Of a stretch of 64,000 nucleotides of DNA, positions 48,109 through 57,991 are shown piece after piece. The DNA comes from Methylophilus sp. 14 (lineage in GTDB: Bacteria; Pseudomonadota; Gammaproteobacteria; Burkholderiales; Methylophilaceae): NCBI RefSeq assembly GCF_015354345.1, contig NZ_JADKYS010000004.1:62001-126000 (forward strand), given 5' to 3'. The position numbers were made by a program, and so were the translations under genes. Position 1 is the stretch's first letter, and every line of letters starts with the position of its first letter. The notes under the pieces were generated by a model that saw only the letters and a program-made list of their open reading frames with translations, searched no databases and was not told the origin of the DNA.

Positions 48109-49232
48109 ACTTTAATCTGCTCCAGATATGCGCGCATGATGTCGTGGTAATACGGATCTGGCATCAAAAATGCGTCATGGCCGTGGTCTGAGGTGACCTC
48201 GGCATATTTCACCGGCAAGGCATTATCGAGCAAGGCTTTGACAATCTCACGCGAGCGCGCAGGTGAAAAGCGCCAGTCGGTGGTGAATGAAATCACCACA
48301 AATTTTGCCTGGGCACGGCTCAATGCTTTGCTTAAATTACCCTCGTAATCCAGCGCCGGGTCAAAGTAATCCAGCGCCCGTGTCATGCGTAAATAGGTGT
48401 TGGCATCAAACTCGCCGGCAAACTTGTCGCCCTGGTAGCGCAAATAAGATTCCATTTCAAATTCGACATCAAAACTGTATTTGACATCGCCATGACGCAG
48501 CTTGCGGCCAAATTTTTCACCCATCACGTCGTCAGACAAATAGGTGATGTGGCCTAGCATGCGCGCAATGCGCAAACCACGACGCGGTACCGTACCGTGG
48601 TTGTAATAATCACCGTCAAAAAACTCTGGGTCGGTAATAATGGCTTGGCGCGCCACTTCGTTAAACGCCATGTTTTGCGCAGTTAAATTAGGCGCAGAGG
48701 CAATCACAAAGGCATGGCGCACACGTTCAGGGTAAACGATGTTCCAGTGCAGCGCCTGCATGCCACCGAGGCTGCCACCAATCACGGCGGCCAGTTGATC
48801 AATGCCCAGATAGTCGAGTAAGCGGGCTTGTGATTCTACCCAGTCTTCAACAGTGACTACCGGGAAAGTTGCGCTATAAGGCTTGTCGGTCAGTGGGTCG
48901 ACACTGGAAGGTCCGCTACTGCCATGACAGCCGCCAAGGTTATTCAAGCCAATGACAAAAAACTTATTGGTGTCTAACGGTTTGCCAGGGCCAATCAGGT
49001 TATCCCACCAGCCAGGGTATTTGTCGTCTGCCGAGTAGCGGCCTGCGACGTGATGGTTGCCTGAGAGGGCGTGACAGATCAGCACGGCATTGGTTTTGGC
49101 CGCGTTGAGTTCACCATAGGTTTCATAGGTCAGGTGGTATTGTGGCAACACGGCGCCGCTTTTCAGGGTGAGCGGCTGGGTGAAATGCGCGACCTGCGCT
49201 TTGACGATACCAACAGAGTTCGATTCAGACAT
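48105..49232 (-). CDS. metX: Homoserine O-acyltransferase MetX
   Basis: 375 residues, alpha/beta hydrolase fold. The nucleophile is S154 in GGSLGGMQA, the acid Asp lies in TTDWRFSP and the catalytic His in [10 protein letters not shown]. It activates homoserine for methionine synthesis; in proteobacteria with MetW the donor is often succinyl-CoA rather than acetyl-CoA, which I cannot settle from sequence. No ribosome site precedes the ATG, while a TATAAT lies 9-14 bases upstream inside an inverted repeat. Confidence 0.93.
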   Translation of the reverse strand: MSESNSVGIVKAQVAHFTQPLTLKSGAVLPQYHLTYETYGELNAAKTNAVLICHALSGNHHVAGRYSADDKYPGWWDNLIGPGKPLDTNKFFVIGLNNLGGCHGSSGPSSVDPLTDKPYSATFPVVTVEDWVESQARLLDYLGIDQLAAVIGGSLGGMQALHWNIVYPERVRHAFVIASAPNLTAQNMAFNEVARQAIITDPEFFDGDYYNHGTVPRRGLRIARMLGHITYLSDDVMGEKFGRKLRHGDVKYSFDVEFEMESYLRYQGDKFAGEFDANTYLRMTRALDYFDPALDYEGNLSKALSRAQAKFVVISFTTDWRFSPARSREIVKALLDNALPVKYAEVTSDHGHDAFLMPDPYYHDIMRAYLEQIKV

Positions 49233-49256
49233 GCTGCAATTATACTATGCAGCATG
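49230..49256 (-). promoter_or_regulatory. Inverted repeat with TATAAT spanning the metX start
   Basis: CATGCTGCA (49230-49238) and TGCAGCATG (49248-49256) are exact 9-bp inverted repeats. The left arm contains the metX start codon and the 9-base loop, with the adjoining base, holds TATAAT on the minus strand. Only six bases separate TATAAT from the ATG, so transcripts from it would be leaderless. No good -35 box is visible. Confidence 0.5.
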
Positions 49257-49286
49257 CCAAACGGCGAGATGGGGCGCGGCTTGCTT

Positions 49287-50084
49287 TTAGGAGGGCGTTG
49301 CTGACAAACATCCCAATAATGCGGGCAGATCAGACACCGACGGAATCGTGGCATCAGGTTCCACCGCTGACAGCCGGGTATAGGTTTCGCGGTATTTGCC
49401 AGTTTTCACCAGCACGCCATGCAAACCTGCATCTTGTGCGCCGCCGACATCGGCATCAATATCATCGCCCACCATCACCACTTCATGTGGCTTGAGGCGC
49501 AAAGCATCAATCGCCATCTTGAAAAAGTGTTGCGAAGGTTTGCCCATCAGCATGGCTTTGGTATTGCTAGCATATTCCAGGCCGGTGACAAACGCGCCTA
49601 TGTCCATTTGCAACCCGGTTTCAGTTTGCCAAAAACGGTTTTTGTGGATGGCAATCAATTGCGCCCCATTCACCAGGCAATGAAACACCTCATTGAGCAA
49701 CTCGTAAGACCAGCGGTCGCCAATATCGCCAATCACCACATAATTGGCCGCTGTTTCTGACTGGTCAAAACAGGCAAAGTCTTTTTTCACGTCATCGGCC
49801 AGCAACAGCTTGCACACCGGGTTGGGCTGCTTTTTGAGATATTGAATGGTCGCTTGTGGTGCACTCATGATTTCTTCCGGCACTACATTGAAGCCCAGGC
49901 CGCTAATTTTTTGCTGCAAAGCCGTGAGCGATAAGGTACTGGTATTGGTGACAAAGCGCACGGCGATGCCCGCCTGGCGGATCCTGGCAACCGCCTCAAT
50001 GGCGCCGTTGATTGGCTGCTGCCCGATATAGAGCACGCCGTCCAGGTCAAACAGCACCGCTTTGATCGCATTAAAATTAAGCAT
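49287..50084 (-). CDS. HAD-IIA family phosphatase
   Basis: 265 residues. FDLDGVLYIGQ supplies the nucleophile Asp and acid Asp, NTST the second motif, and KPSQHFFKMAI...VVMVGDDIDADVGGA the remaining metal ligands. The C2-type cap identifies subfamily IIA (NagD and its relatives); substrate unknown. The ATG at 50084 follows AAAGG and matches the family start. Confidence 0.86.
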   Translation of the reverse strand: MLNFNAIKAVLFDLDGVLYIGQQPINGAIEAVARIRQAGIAVRFVTNTSTLSLTALQQKISGLGFNVVPEEIMSAPQATIQYLKKQPNPVCKLLLADDVKKDFACFDQSETAANYVVIGDIGDRWSYELLNEVFHCLVNGAQLIAIHKNRFWQTETGLQMDIGAFVTGLEYASNTKAMLMGKPSQHFFKMAIDALRLKPHEVVMVGDDIDADVGGAQDAGLHGVLVKTGKYRETYTRLSAVEPDATIPSVSDLPALLGCLSATPS

Positions 50085-50149
50085 GGTTGGCCTTTCGCTA
50101 CACACAGATAGACTGCGAGCAGCAAAAATCGTGCGCAATATGTAAGGTG

Positions 50150-51283
50150 CTATTTTTTAAATGGATACATCAACTGCTTCCAGTAGCCATTGGGCACGGG
50201 ATGGCCACCGATGCCATAGCCGCTGGGCCATTGGTTTTTAGGCATGTAATAGGTGCCAAACAGTTTGTCGAACAGCGGGAAGTGAATCGAAAAATTAACG
50301 TCTATCGCTTCTTTTTCAATGCCGTGATGCCAATGATGGAAGCGCGGTGTGACGATCAACGGTTTCAGCCATTCCACATTAAAGCGAACATTGGCATGCA
50401 CAAAGGTGGCGTTGAGGTAGACCAGCAAAATATAGAGATGCAAAGCACCTTCAGCAAAACCGAGCACATACATCGGTACTACCGTCATGCTGCGCAAACC
50501 GATAATTTCTACAATATGCATGCGTGATCCCGCCAGCCAGTCCATCTTTTTGGCAGAGTGATGCACGGCGTGGAAACCCCACAAAAAAGGGATTTGGTGA
50601 AAAGCGCGGTGAAACCAGTATTGCACAAAGTCGGTTAAAAACATGATTTCAATCACTTGCAGCCACAGTGGCTGGCTGGCGATGGCTTGGCGCATACTGG
50701 CCCAATCGCCGGTGTAGTGCAAAATGGTCATCGAAGGTGCCAGTGTGAACAAGGTCAGTGTTTGCACAAACACGCTGCTGATTAAAAAGTAAAACAAATC
50801 TTCGCGCCACTCGTCCCGGAACAAGGGTTGCTGGGTCAGGCGGCCAAACAGTTTCTCCAGCGGAATAAACAAAAAGCCAGTGAGCAATATATTGAGCACA
50901 AACCAGTCCAGGCTAAGGGCGATATCGCTGTTGCGCGCGGCCTGTGCATCTATGGTTTCGGCAATGGTGATGGTGAGTAGCACCAGCAAAATGGCCGTAA
51001 ACCCTAACACACGATTGCGACGTAACACCAGGTTGCTGCAAGCGAGCAAAAAGCTGGCTAATAACAAAGCTTGAACCATGAGTGTGAACTGCGGCAAGGC
51101 GTAGAGTGGTGACAGCATCTGGGTTGAAAACACCCCTTGCAAGCGCTCGCCTAACAGCAAGCATAGACTGGCGATACCAAGTATCAGCGCCGCCACGCCA
51201 CTTAACCAGCCTGAGCCAAAGTACCTGGTTTCTTCTGGCGCCTCCAAGTCGTTGCGGATCGCCAGGCGTAGTTTTTTAATCAT
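50150..51283 (-). CDS. Sterol desaturase / fatty acid hydroxylase family membrane protein
   Basis: 377 residues with about six membrane helices in the first 230 residues. The di-iron histidine clusters are visible: HRAFH near 235, HAVHH near 250 and HHWHHG near 310. Family members hydroxylate or desaturate lipids; many bacterial ones, including this, have unknown substrates. AAGGGGG lies before ATG 51283, which is preferred to the reading from 51355. It follows prmC by 41 bases. Confidence 0.87.
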   Translation of the reverse strand: MIKKLRLAIRNDLEAPEETRYFGSGWLSGVAALILGIASLCLLLGERLQGVFSTQMLSPLYALPQFTLMVQALLLASFLLACSNLVLRRNRVLGFTAILLVLLTITIAETIDAQAARNSDIALSLDWFVLNILLTGFLFIPLEKLFGRLTQQPLFRDEWREDLFYFLISSVFVQTLTLFTLAPSMTILHYTGDWASMRQAIASQPLWLQVIEIMFLTDFVQYWFHRAFHQIPFLWGFHAVHHSAKKMDWLAGSRMHIVEIIGLRSMTVVPMYVLGFAEGALHLYILLVYLNATFVHANVRFNVEWLKPLIVTPRFHHWHHGIEKEAIDVNFSIHFPLFDKLFGTYYMPKNQWPSGYGIGGHPVPNGYWKQLMYPFKK

Positions 51284-51324
51284 GTATTGCCCCCTTGGAT
51301 AATTTTTTAAGTTAATTTTATTGA

Positions 51325-52191
51325 TTATTGTTGTTCTGTCACAGCTGTCAGCCATTGCCCTAGGGTGACTCGCGGATTGCCACCCAAATCGTGCAGGGTT
51401 TGAATCTGTTGCAGGCCTGCCGTATGCAGCAGTTGTTTCACCGCGTCGGCTTGATTGTAACCATGCTCCAGCATCAGCCAGCCACCTGCATTCAAGTAAG
51501 CTGGCGCTTGGGCAACAATCTGCCGGATATCCTGCAGGCCATCTGCACCAGAGGCCAGTGCACTCATGGGCTCAAAACGCAAATCGCCTTGTTGCAAATG
51601 CGGGTCACTGCTTTCGATATAAGGCGGGTTGCTGACGATGAGGTCAAACTTGCTTGCTGGTAATGCAGAAAACCAGTGGCTGGCAATGCATTGCACATTG
51701 TTGAGCTGCAACGTTGCTGCATTTTCCGCTGCGACGGCGAGAGCGCCTGCTGAAGCGTCTAACGCGACTACTTCACAGGCTGGTGCATGCTTGGCAATCG
51801 CCAGTGCAATGGCGCCGGTACCGGTGCCCAGGTCCAGCACGCGCATGGTGCCGTTGATTTTTTCTAAAGCGGCTTCGACCAGCGTTTCGGTATCCGGGCG
51901 TGGAATCAGTGTGTCTGGTGTGACTTTGAGCGCGAGGCCGAAAAACTCGCGTGAACCTAAAATATGCGCAACGGGTTCGCCTTGCAAACGGCGTTGCAAG
52001 AGTGATTCGACCGTATTAAGAGGGATGGCCGCCAAGCTATCAGTTGCGTGTGCAATCAACCAGGCACGGTTCACATTCAGCACATGCATCAATAATATTT
52101 GCGCTTCCATGCTCGCCTCATCCGGCGGGACAAATTGCGCCAACTGTTGCCGCGCCGTTTGTAGCCATTGTTGTACCGAGTGCGACATCAT
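51325..52191 (-). CDS. prmC: Release factor glutamine methyltransferase
   Basis: 288 residues. N-terminal helical bundle, then a Rossmann methyltransferase: DLGTGTGAIALA, and NPPY in IVSNPPYIE, the site that binds the glutamine of the GGQ loop. It methylates RF1 and RF2. Start 52191 gives a four-base ATGA overlap with the upstream gene. In many proteobacteria prmC follows prfA directly; here two genes lie between. Confidence 0.95.
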   Translation of the reverse strand: MMSHSVQQWLQTARQQLAQFVPPDEASMEAQILLMHVLNVNRAWLIAHATDSLAAIPLNTVESLLQRRLQGEPVAHILGSREFFGLALKVTPDTLIPRPDTETLVEAALEKINGTMRVLDLGTGTGAIALAIAKHAPACEVVALDASAGALAVAAENAATLQLNNVQCIASHWFSALPASKFDLIVSNPPYIESSDPHLQQGDLRFEPMSALASGADGLQDIRQIVAQAPAYLNAGGWLMLEHGYNQADAVKQLLHTAGLQQIQTLHDLGGNPRVTLGQWLTAVTEQQ

Positions 52192-53042
52192 CCCCTGCCC
52201 CCGGCCGCTTTGCGCAAGGCAATTGCCGTGGCATGGCCTTGTTTGGCCGGATGGCGTACGGCATGGCGGATCAGCCACTTCAGGTCTTTGTCGGCATTGG
52301 TGAGCCAGCGCTCACATATCTCAAACGCCACTGCCGGATGGTCTTTGGCAATATCGCCCAAGTGGTTTGCTACGCTGCGACGCACATACAAACTAGGGTC
52401 GTTTTTCAGTGCTTCTAATATGGGCAACACTGGCGTCGGGTCGGCAATCAGTTGCGGAATGCGTGCACCCCACGGCAAGCGGGAGCGACACCCCTCAGAA
52501 CACAAACGCCGCACATGCGGGTCTGGGTCATTTAGCCACAGCGTGAGTTGCTTCAGCGTGCGCTCAAAATCGTGTATCAAAAACGGGCGGATCGAAAACT
52601 CAGCCGTAAAGCGGCGCGTCAATTCATACTGTGCACGCATTGCCGCTTCAAATGGATCCTCGCCGCCATTATGTTGGGCATCACGGCCGTAATCGGCTAC
52701 AAAACGCGTATGTGGCAAATAGAAAAACACACTTAAGCCTAAGCGCTCGGTATGCACATTGGGTGGCGTCAGCGTGTCGAGCAGAATCTCTGTGGCGTCT
52801 GAAAACTTGGCTGGCAGCGTCGCTTTCAAGGCTGCGGCAATATGCGCCGACCTATCCATAAAGCCTAATGGTGCAATGTTGGTAAGCGCTAACTGTTTAA
52901 AGGCTTGCGTATCAAAAGCGCTGTGCACCAGGCTAATGTTATGTGCCAGGCAATCAATGGCTTCGCTATCCAGCAAAAACTTGATCGGGTTATCTTTCTG
53001 GATGCTGCGTGGCGCGGTGGGGATCTTAAATTGTGGCAGCAT
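52188..53042 (-). CDS. DNA alkylation repair (HEAT-repeat) family protein, AlkC/AlkD-like
   Basis: 284 residues, largely helical. WLNDPDPHVRRLCSEGCRSRLPW (about 170-192) and NDPSLYVRRSVANHLGDIAKDHP (about 215-237) are HEAT-like units of the alkylpurine glycosylase superfamily, the first resembling AlkC. Those enzymes remove 3-methyl and 7-methyl purines. I cannot confirm catalytic residues. It lies between the HEPN-like gene and prmC and its stop overlaps the prmC start. Confidence 0.75.
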   Translation of the reverse strand: MLPQFKIPTAPRSIQKDNPIKFLLDSEAIDCLAHNISLVHSAFDTQAFKQLALTNIAPLGFMDRSAHIAAALKATLPAKFSDATEILLDTLTPPNVHTERLGLSVFFYLPHTRFVADYGRDAQHNGGEDPFEAAMRAQYELTRRFTAEFSIRPFLIHDFERTLKQLTLWLNDPDPHVRRLCSEGCRSRLPWGARIPQLIADPTPVLPILEALKNDPSLYVRRSVANHLGDIAKDHPAVAFEICERWLTNADKDLKWLIRHAVRHPAKQGHATAIALRKAAGGRG

Positions 53043-53065
53043 GACGATATAAGGATGATGCGGAA

Positions 53066-53725
53066 TTAGTCTCGACCGAACTGATTACCTGTTTTAACTG
53101 TTCTGTTCACTTCAGTCTGTATTAAATTACTAAGAAATGCGGCAAGAAGCTCATTTAATCGTTGAAATTTCAACTCTAAAAAATCAATATCTTCATGTGT
53201 AAAGCGATAACTATTACCGTGTACATAAAATTCATCTTGCGAGTTGCGAGTTTTTTCCCAAAACGAAAAAGTTTGAGCACTTTTATGTTTACTAGAGAAG
53301 AAGGACGGAATTAAAAAACATCCTTTTGAAGTATTATCTCCTGTATGGAATTCTGCAGCTATGCCATGAGCAATTTTATTACGATAGCTGGAAGCTTTTG
53401 CATAATGCTTCATTAATTCATTGAATTGACCTAATTGGAAGTTGCGATGCCTATCGTGATAAATTTCTGCTGCTTTCTCCAGCGCCTCGCGTCTGCCATT
53501 TGTAGTTGATATAACTCCATATGCTCTTTGAGCCGCAGAGCTATTTGACTCAACAAGGTGGGCGAACACCATGCTTAGATTGGTTTCTGTTATCTCCCAT
53601 GTGCTACATACTCGGCCAACACTGAGAAAAATTAACTCGCGATTTGGGCTGCCATGGTCTTTGAATTTGAAGATTGGATTAGGCCAGAATTCATCAATTA
53701 GTGGAATGTTAGGCGTGTCCATCAT
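53066..53725 (-). CDS. HEPN-like protein of unknown function, AT-rich insertion
   Basis: 219 residues from ATG 53725 (53722 also possible). No family is recognised outright. SYRNKIAHG (R115 to H120) fits the R-N-x3-H signature of HEPN ribonucleases, in a mostly helical context with a preceding Lys/His-rich helix. The gene is conspicuously AT-rich: three 60-base rows I counted hold 17, 17 and 21 G or C, against over half in prfA next to it. It sits 15 bases after prfA inside the hemA-prfA-prmC order, so it looks acquired. No antitoxin-like partner gene is adjacent. Confidence 0.72.
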   Translation of the reverse strand: MMDTPNIPLIDEFWPNPIFKFKDHGSPNRELIFLSVGRVCSTWEITETNLSMVFAHLVESNSSAAQRAYGVISTTNGRREALEKAAEIYHDRHRNFQLGQFNELMKHYAKASSYRNKIAHGIAAEFHTGDNTSKGCFLIPSFFSSKHKSAQTFSFWEKTRNSQDEFYVHGNSYRFTHEDIDFLELKFQRLNELLAAFLSNLIQTEVNRTVKTGNQFGRD

Positions 53726-53739
53726 TGTCGCTCTCAAGG

Positions 53740-54822
53740 CTAGTTATCTTCACCCAGGCTCGCCAGCAAATCCGCTTGATACTCAGTCGCCAGCGCATTA
53801 ATCAACTCGTCCATATCGCCTTCGGTGATGGCTTCAATCTTATAGAGCGTCAGGTTGATGCGATGGTCGGTAATGCGGCCTTGTGGGTAGTTGTAGGTGC
53901 GGATGCGTTCTGAGCGGTCACCGGAGCCAATCAGGTTGCGGCGCTCGGAGGCGATTTTGCTTTGTTGTTCGTCGACTTGTTTGGCCTTGATGCGCGCGGC
54001 CAGCACTTGCATGGCTTGCGCTTTGTTGGCGTGCTGGCTGCGGCCATCCTGGCATTCGACCACGATGCCGGTTGGCGCATGGGTAATACGCACGGCGGAG
54101 TCGGTTTTGTTGATGTGCTGACCACCAGCGCCAGAGGCGCGGAAGGTGTCAATCCGGATATCGGCCGGGTTGATTTCAACGTCACCCACTTCTTCTACCT
54201 CTGGCAAAATCGCGACCGTACAGGCTGAGGTGTGGATACGGCCCTGGGTTTCAGTATCTGGCACGCGTTGTACGCGGTGACCGCCAGATTCGAATTTGAG
54301 TTTTGAGTAAGCGCCATAACCAATGATTTTGGCAATGACTTCTTTATAGCCACCTACTTCGCCTTCGTTGGCAGAAACGACTTCCACTTTCCAGCCCTGG
54401 CGGTCGGCAAAGCGGGAGTACATGCGGAACAAGTCGCCAGCGAACAGGCCGGATTCGTCACCGCCGGTACCGGCGCGGATTTCCAGGAAGATGTTTTTAT
54501 CGTCGTTAGGGTCTTTGGGCAACAACAGTTTCTGCAGTGTCAGCGCGACTTCTTCCAGGCGTTTTTTGCCAGTGTCGATTTCTTCCTGGGCAAACTCTTT
54601 CATCTCAGGGTCGGCCAGCATGGCATGCGCTTCTTTAATGTCAGACTCGGTTTGCGCATAGATGTGGTACTGCTCAACAATGGGGGTAATTTCCGTATGT
54701 TCCTGCATGATCTTACGGTAGTTATCCATGTTGTCAGTCACGCCTTCGCTACTGAGCAGGCGGTTGAGTTCTTCGAGGCGCTCGCTGAGGTTAGCGAGCT
54801 TTTGTAACATACTTGGTTTCAT
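53740..54822 (-). CDS. prfA: Peptide chain release factor 1
   Basis: 360 residues, equal to E. coli RF1. GGQ is at residues 233-235 (catalyses peptidyl-tRNA hydrolysis, methylated by PrmC) and the P-x-T stop-codon reader lies at 188-190 (PDT). It releases at UAA and UAG. It follows hemA by 47 bases, the common order. Confidence 0.97.
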   Translation of the reverse strand: MKPSMLQKLANLSERLEELNRLLSSEGVTDNMDNYRKIMQEHTEITPIVEQYHIYAQTESDIKEAHAMLADPEMKEFAQEEIDTGKKRLEEVALTLQKLLLPKDPNDDKNIFLEIRAGTGGDESGLFAGDLFRMYSRFADRQGWKVEVVSANEGEVGGYKEVIAKIIGYGAYSKLKFESGGHRVQRVPDTETQGRIHTSACTVAILPEVEEVGDVEINPADIRIDTFRASGAGGQHINKTDSAVRITHAPTGIVVECQDGRSQHANKAQAMQVLAARIKAKQVDEQQSKIASERRNLIGSGDRSERIRTYNYPQGRITDHRINLTLYKIEAITEGDMDELINALATEYQADLLASLGEDN

Positions 54823-54869
54823 GTGGTTACCTAATCTTCAAAGCGTGCGCGGATGCCAAGCCTGAAAAG

Positions 54870-56129
54870 TTATTCTTTGATTTGAAAAAGTTGTTTCACG
54901 AGGTGCTCCATATGCGCATGTGCATCGCCGTGAGAGTTGTTGAGCGCATGGCTGGGACCATGCAAAAATTTATTGGTGAGTGCATTGCTCAGGGCTTCGA
55001 GGACTTTTTCCGGCGACTCGCCTTTTTGCAGTAATTTGAGTGCTTTTTCCAGCTCGGCTTTGCGCACAGCATCTACCTGGTCGCGCAGCGCTTTAATCGT
55101 CGGCACCGCTTCGCGCTGTTTGAGCCACTGCATAAAGTGCTCTACGCGCGAGTTAACGATGAGCTCGGCATTCACCGCCGCTTCCTGGCGGTTGCCCAGG
55201 CCTTCGGTCACCACTTGCGCCAGATCGTCGACCGAGTATAAAAACACATCGTCCAGCGCCGACACTTCGGGCTCAATGTCACGCGGCACGGCGAGGTCGA
55301 CCATAAACATCGGCCGGTGTTTACGTGCTTTAATCGCGCGCTCTACCATGCCCAGGCCGACAATTGGCAATTGGCTGGCGGTGCTGGTGATGACGATATC
55401 AAATTCTTGAAAGCGCTCGGGCAGGTCGTTGAGCAAAATAGCTTGTACGTTTAAGCCCTGGCCGCGGATTTTTTCTGCCAGTTGTTCGCCGCGCTCCAGT
55501 GTGCGGTTGGCGACGGTGATTTTTTTTGGTTTTTGCGCGGCAAAGTGGTCGGCGCACAGCTCTATCATTTCACCAGCGCCAATAAACAGCACGCTTTGTG
55601 CGCTCAGGTCACCAAAAATACGCTGCGCCAGCTTAACTGCTGCTGCGGCCATCGAAATGGAACTGCCGCCAATGTCAGTATTGGTACGTACTTCTTTGGC
55701 TACTTCAAACGTGCGTTGGAACAATTTGTGCAGCATGGTGCCCAATGTGCCCGAGTCTTGCGCAATTTTGACCGACTGTTTGAACTGCCCCAAGATTTGC
55801 GCCTCGCCTAACACCATGCTGTCCAGGCCGCTGGCGACGCGGAACGCATGCTTGACTGCCTCGTGGCTGCTTAAGGTGTAGGTGTAAGGCAGGAGTTTGT
55901 CGGCTTCGAGGCGGTGATAGGCCGCCAGCCAGTCAATCACCACTTCGGGGCGGATAGACTGCACATAAATTTCGGTGCGGTTGCAGGTCGATAAAATCGC
56001 CACTTCTGCCACGTTGTGACGTGCCAGATCCGCCAGCGCATGCGGCAAGGTGTCGTTGTTAAACGCAACGTTCTCGCGGATGGCAATGGGGGCGGTGGTG
56101 TGGTTGACACCAATGGTATACAGTTGCAT
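54870..56129 (-). CDS. hemA: Glutamyl-tRNA reductase
   Basis: 419 residues. The nucleophile Cys lies in [10 protein letters not shown] (near residue 50), the NADPH site in [10 protein letters not shown], and the C-terminal dimerisation helix follows. It makes glutamate-1-semialdehyde, the first step of tetrapyrrole synthesis. HemB, two steps on, is encoded at 62.5 kb in this window. The 226-base gap to divergent rpe holds both promoters. Confidence 0.96.
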   Translation of the reverse strand: MQLYTIGVNHTTAPIAIRENVAFNNDTLPHALADLARHNVAEVAILSTCNRTEIYVQSIRPEVVIDWLAAYHRLEADKLLPYTYTLSSHEAVKHAFRVASGLDSMVLGEAQILGQFKQSVKIAQDSGTLGTMLHKLFQRTFEVAKEVRTNTDIGGSSISMAAAAVKLAQRIFGDLSAQSVLFIGAGEMIELCADHFAAQKPKKITVANRTLERGEQLAEKIRGQGLNVQAILLNDLPERFQEFDIVITSTASQLPIVGLGMVERAIKARKHRPMFMVDLAVPRDIEPEVSALDDVFLYSVDDLAQVVTEGLGNRQEAAVNAELIVNSRVEHFMQWLKQREAVPTIKALRDQVDAVRKAELEKALKLLQKGESPEKVLEALSNALTNKFLHGPSHALNNSHGDAHAHMEHLVKQLFQIKE

Positions 56130-56355
56130 GGCGCTATTTTACCTGCGGGACAGGGTCAAAAGATAAACAAATCGGCGCTTGCAAACAGTTCATGAGCGTT
56201 TGGATGGAAATCCATGTCTAAAGTGCCGACATTTTCTTATATTCACGCGACACAAGCAAGAATCCTGTCAATTTGACACAAATTGGCGGTAAAATATTGG
56301 TTTTGCTAAATTTTTATTAGATTAATTCACGGAACTCAAGATACGGAACACCAGC

Positions 56356-57063
56356 ATGGACAAAACTTTTCGCATTGCCCCAAGTATTCTTTCTGCCAAC
56401 TTTGCCAAATTAGGCCAAGAAATCGAAAACGTCATTAAATCCGGCACCGACATCGTTCACTTTGACGTGATGGATAACCATTACGTGCCTAACCTGACCA
56501 TTGGTCCATTGGTGTGTGATGCCATTCGTGATTTGTCTCACAATGCTGGCGCGCTGATTGACGTGCATCTGATGGTGAAACCAGTGGATCGTATCATTCC
56601 TGACTTTGCCAAAGCCGGTGCTGACATCATCACTTTCCACCCGGAAGCGTCTGACCATATCGACCGCAGCCTGGCTTTGATCCGTGACAGCGGTTGTAAG
56701 TCTGGCCTGGTATTCAACCCAGCCACACCATTGCACTACCTGGACTACGTGATGGACAAAGTCGACATGATTTTGCTGATGTCTGTGAACCCGGGCTTTG
56801 GTGGCCAGAAGTTTATTCCAGCGACATTGGACAAGCTGAAACAAGCACGTGCCCGTATTGATGCTTACTACGAACAAACTGGCCGTCAAATCTGGCTGGA
56901 AGTAGATGGCGGCGTGAATGCGAATAACATTGCAGAAATCGCGAAAGCTGGTGCTGATACGTTTGTGGCAGGTAGCGCGATTTTTGGTGCGCCTAAAGAT
57001 ACCGATCCTAACCGTTATGACACGGTTGTAGCGGCCATGCGTGCGTCTTTAGCCACTGTTTAA
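56356..57063 (+). CDS. rpe: Ribulose-phosphate 3-epimerase
   Basis: 235 residues, TIM barrel. [30 protein letters not shown], the metal ligands in [19 protein letters not shown] and [12 protein letters not shown] are all family motifs. It interconverts ribulose-5-P and xylulose-5-P; in methylotrophs with the ribulose monophosphate cycle this also regenerates the formaldehyde acceptor. A structured 135-base gap separates it from gph. Confidence 0.96.
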   Translation: MDKTFRIAPSILSANFAKLGQEIENVIKSGTDIVHFDVMDNHYVPNLTIGPLVCDAIRDLSHNAGALIDVHLMVKPVDRIIPDFAKAGADIITFHPEASDHIDRSLALIRDSGCKSGLVFNPATPLHYLDYVMDKVDMILLMSVNPGFGGQKFIPATLDKLKQARARIDAYYEQTGRQIWLEVDGGVNANNIAEIAKAGADTFVAGSAIFGAPKDTDPNRYDTVVAAMRASLATV

Positions 57064-57199
57064 AAACAACATAATCCGTCACGATGCTTCGTTGCTGCTT
57101 AAAAAATCAGGACTTACCTACTACTTGTAGGCTGCGTCCTGCTTTTTTGCGCGCGACCAAGCTTCCAAATCGTGGCCTCGTTTAGGCTATGTTGTTTTT
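57062..57199. other. Large nested hairpin between rpe and gph
   Basis: Nested inverted repeats fill the gap: AAAAACAACATA (57062-57073) with TATGTTGTTTTT (57188-57199), CACGAT (57080-57085) with ATCGTG (57169-57174), AAAAAATCAGGAC (57101-57113) with GTCCTGCTTTTTT (57136-57148, 12 of 13), and CCTAC/GTAGG in the centre. The centre could act as a terminator. The whole looks like a folded RNA or an inserted palindromic repeat. Confidence 0.7.
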
Positions 57200-57212
57200 T
57201 GAGGTTTAAGTG

Positions 57213-57926
57213 ATGCGGTTTCAAGTCAAAGTCGTGATGTTCGATCTGGACGGCACCCTGCTTGATACCGCGCCGCAAATTGCCGAAGCCGCCAACCGTA
57301 TGCTGGCGGCTTTAGGCAAACCAATGTTGCCGCAAGCGCAAATCACTACTTATATTGGCGAAGGGGTGCAAAACCTGATCAAACGTTGTTTGGTTGGTAG
57401 TATGCATGGCGAACCTGATGCACAGGAATTTGCCCGTGCGCAACCGCTGTATCATGGTTTTTATGAGGCGAATGCGACCGACAGCCAGGCCTTTGCTGGC
57501 GTGTTGCCTGCGTTGCAACAATTGAAAAAACAAGGCTATCGTTTAGCCTGTGTCACCAACAAGCCAGAAAAATTCACCTTGCCTTTATTGCAGCATGCCG
57601 GATTGGCGGATTTTTTTGAAATCGTCGTCTCCGGCGACACCTTGCCTAAAAAGAAACCAGACCCGTTGCCGCTGTTGCATATTTGCCAAAAGCTAGGCAC
57701 TTTGCCAGCCGAGGCACTGCTGGTAGGCGACTCTGAAACCGATATTCAGGCGGCACATGCTGCGGGGTGCTTTGTGGTGACTGTGCCTTATGGGTATAAT
57801 CAAGGGCGTGCCATTGATGTGGCAACCGTGGATGCCACGGTGCAGCAACTCACCGAGGTGGTGAACTTGCTGGAGTTACCTGCTCTCTTAAGCGGGGATA
57901 ACAAGAAATTTGTTCAGATATCATGA
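57213..57926 (+). CDS. gph: Phosphoglycolate phosphatase
   Basis: 237 residues, HAD superfamily. FDLDGTLLDTAP holds the nucleophile Asp; the C1 cap, TNKPEKF, and GDSETDIQAAHAAG follow. It removes 2-phosphoglycolate formed in DNA repair and other reactions. ATG 57213 or the GTG at 57210 could be the start; GAGG lies before both. Its stop overlaps the start of the trp leader peptide by four bases. Confidence 0.93.
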   Translation: MRFQVKVVMFDLDGTLLDTAPQIAEAANRMLAALGKPMLPQAQITTYIGEGVQNLIKRCLVGSMHGEPDAQEFARAQPLYHGFYEANATDSQAFAGVLPALQQLKKQGYRLACVTNKPEKFTLPLLQHAGLADFFEIVVSGDTLPKKKPDPLPLLHICQKLGTLPAEALLVGDSETDIQAAHAAGCFVVTVPYGYNQGRAIDVATVDATVQQLTEVVNLLELPALLSGDNKKFVQIS

Positions 57927-57991
57927 TGTTTTGTGCTCATCATTCTTCCAGTTGGCCAGTATTAAGCTGGCGTCGTTCGTGGCGGGGCTAG
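57923..57991 (+). CDS. Candidate trp leader peptide (TrpL), 3 Trp in 22 residues
   Basis: A 22-codon reading frame whose ATG overlaps the gph stop (ATGA). It encodes MMFCAHHSSSWPVLSWRRSWRG, with Trp codons 11, 16 and 20, and ends 92 bases before trpE. GCCAG/CTGGC within it and TGTCGTG/CACGACA (58032-58054) after it form hairpins. TTCCAG just before the first Trp codon (57946-57951) is complementary to CTGGAA of the trpE ribosome site (58070-58075). No intrinsic T-rich terminator follows, so control may be translational. Confidence 0.65.
   Translation: MMFCAHHSSSWPVLSWRRSWRG

Noticed and set aside
56266-56278. Palindrome TGTCAATTTGACA with TTGACA on both strands between hemA and rpe
   Set aside because: No acceptable -10 box lies at the right distance on either strand, and the palindrome alone is too short to call an operator.
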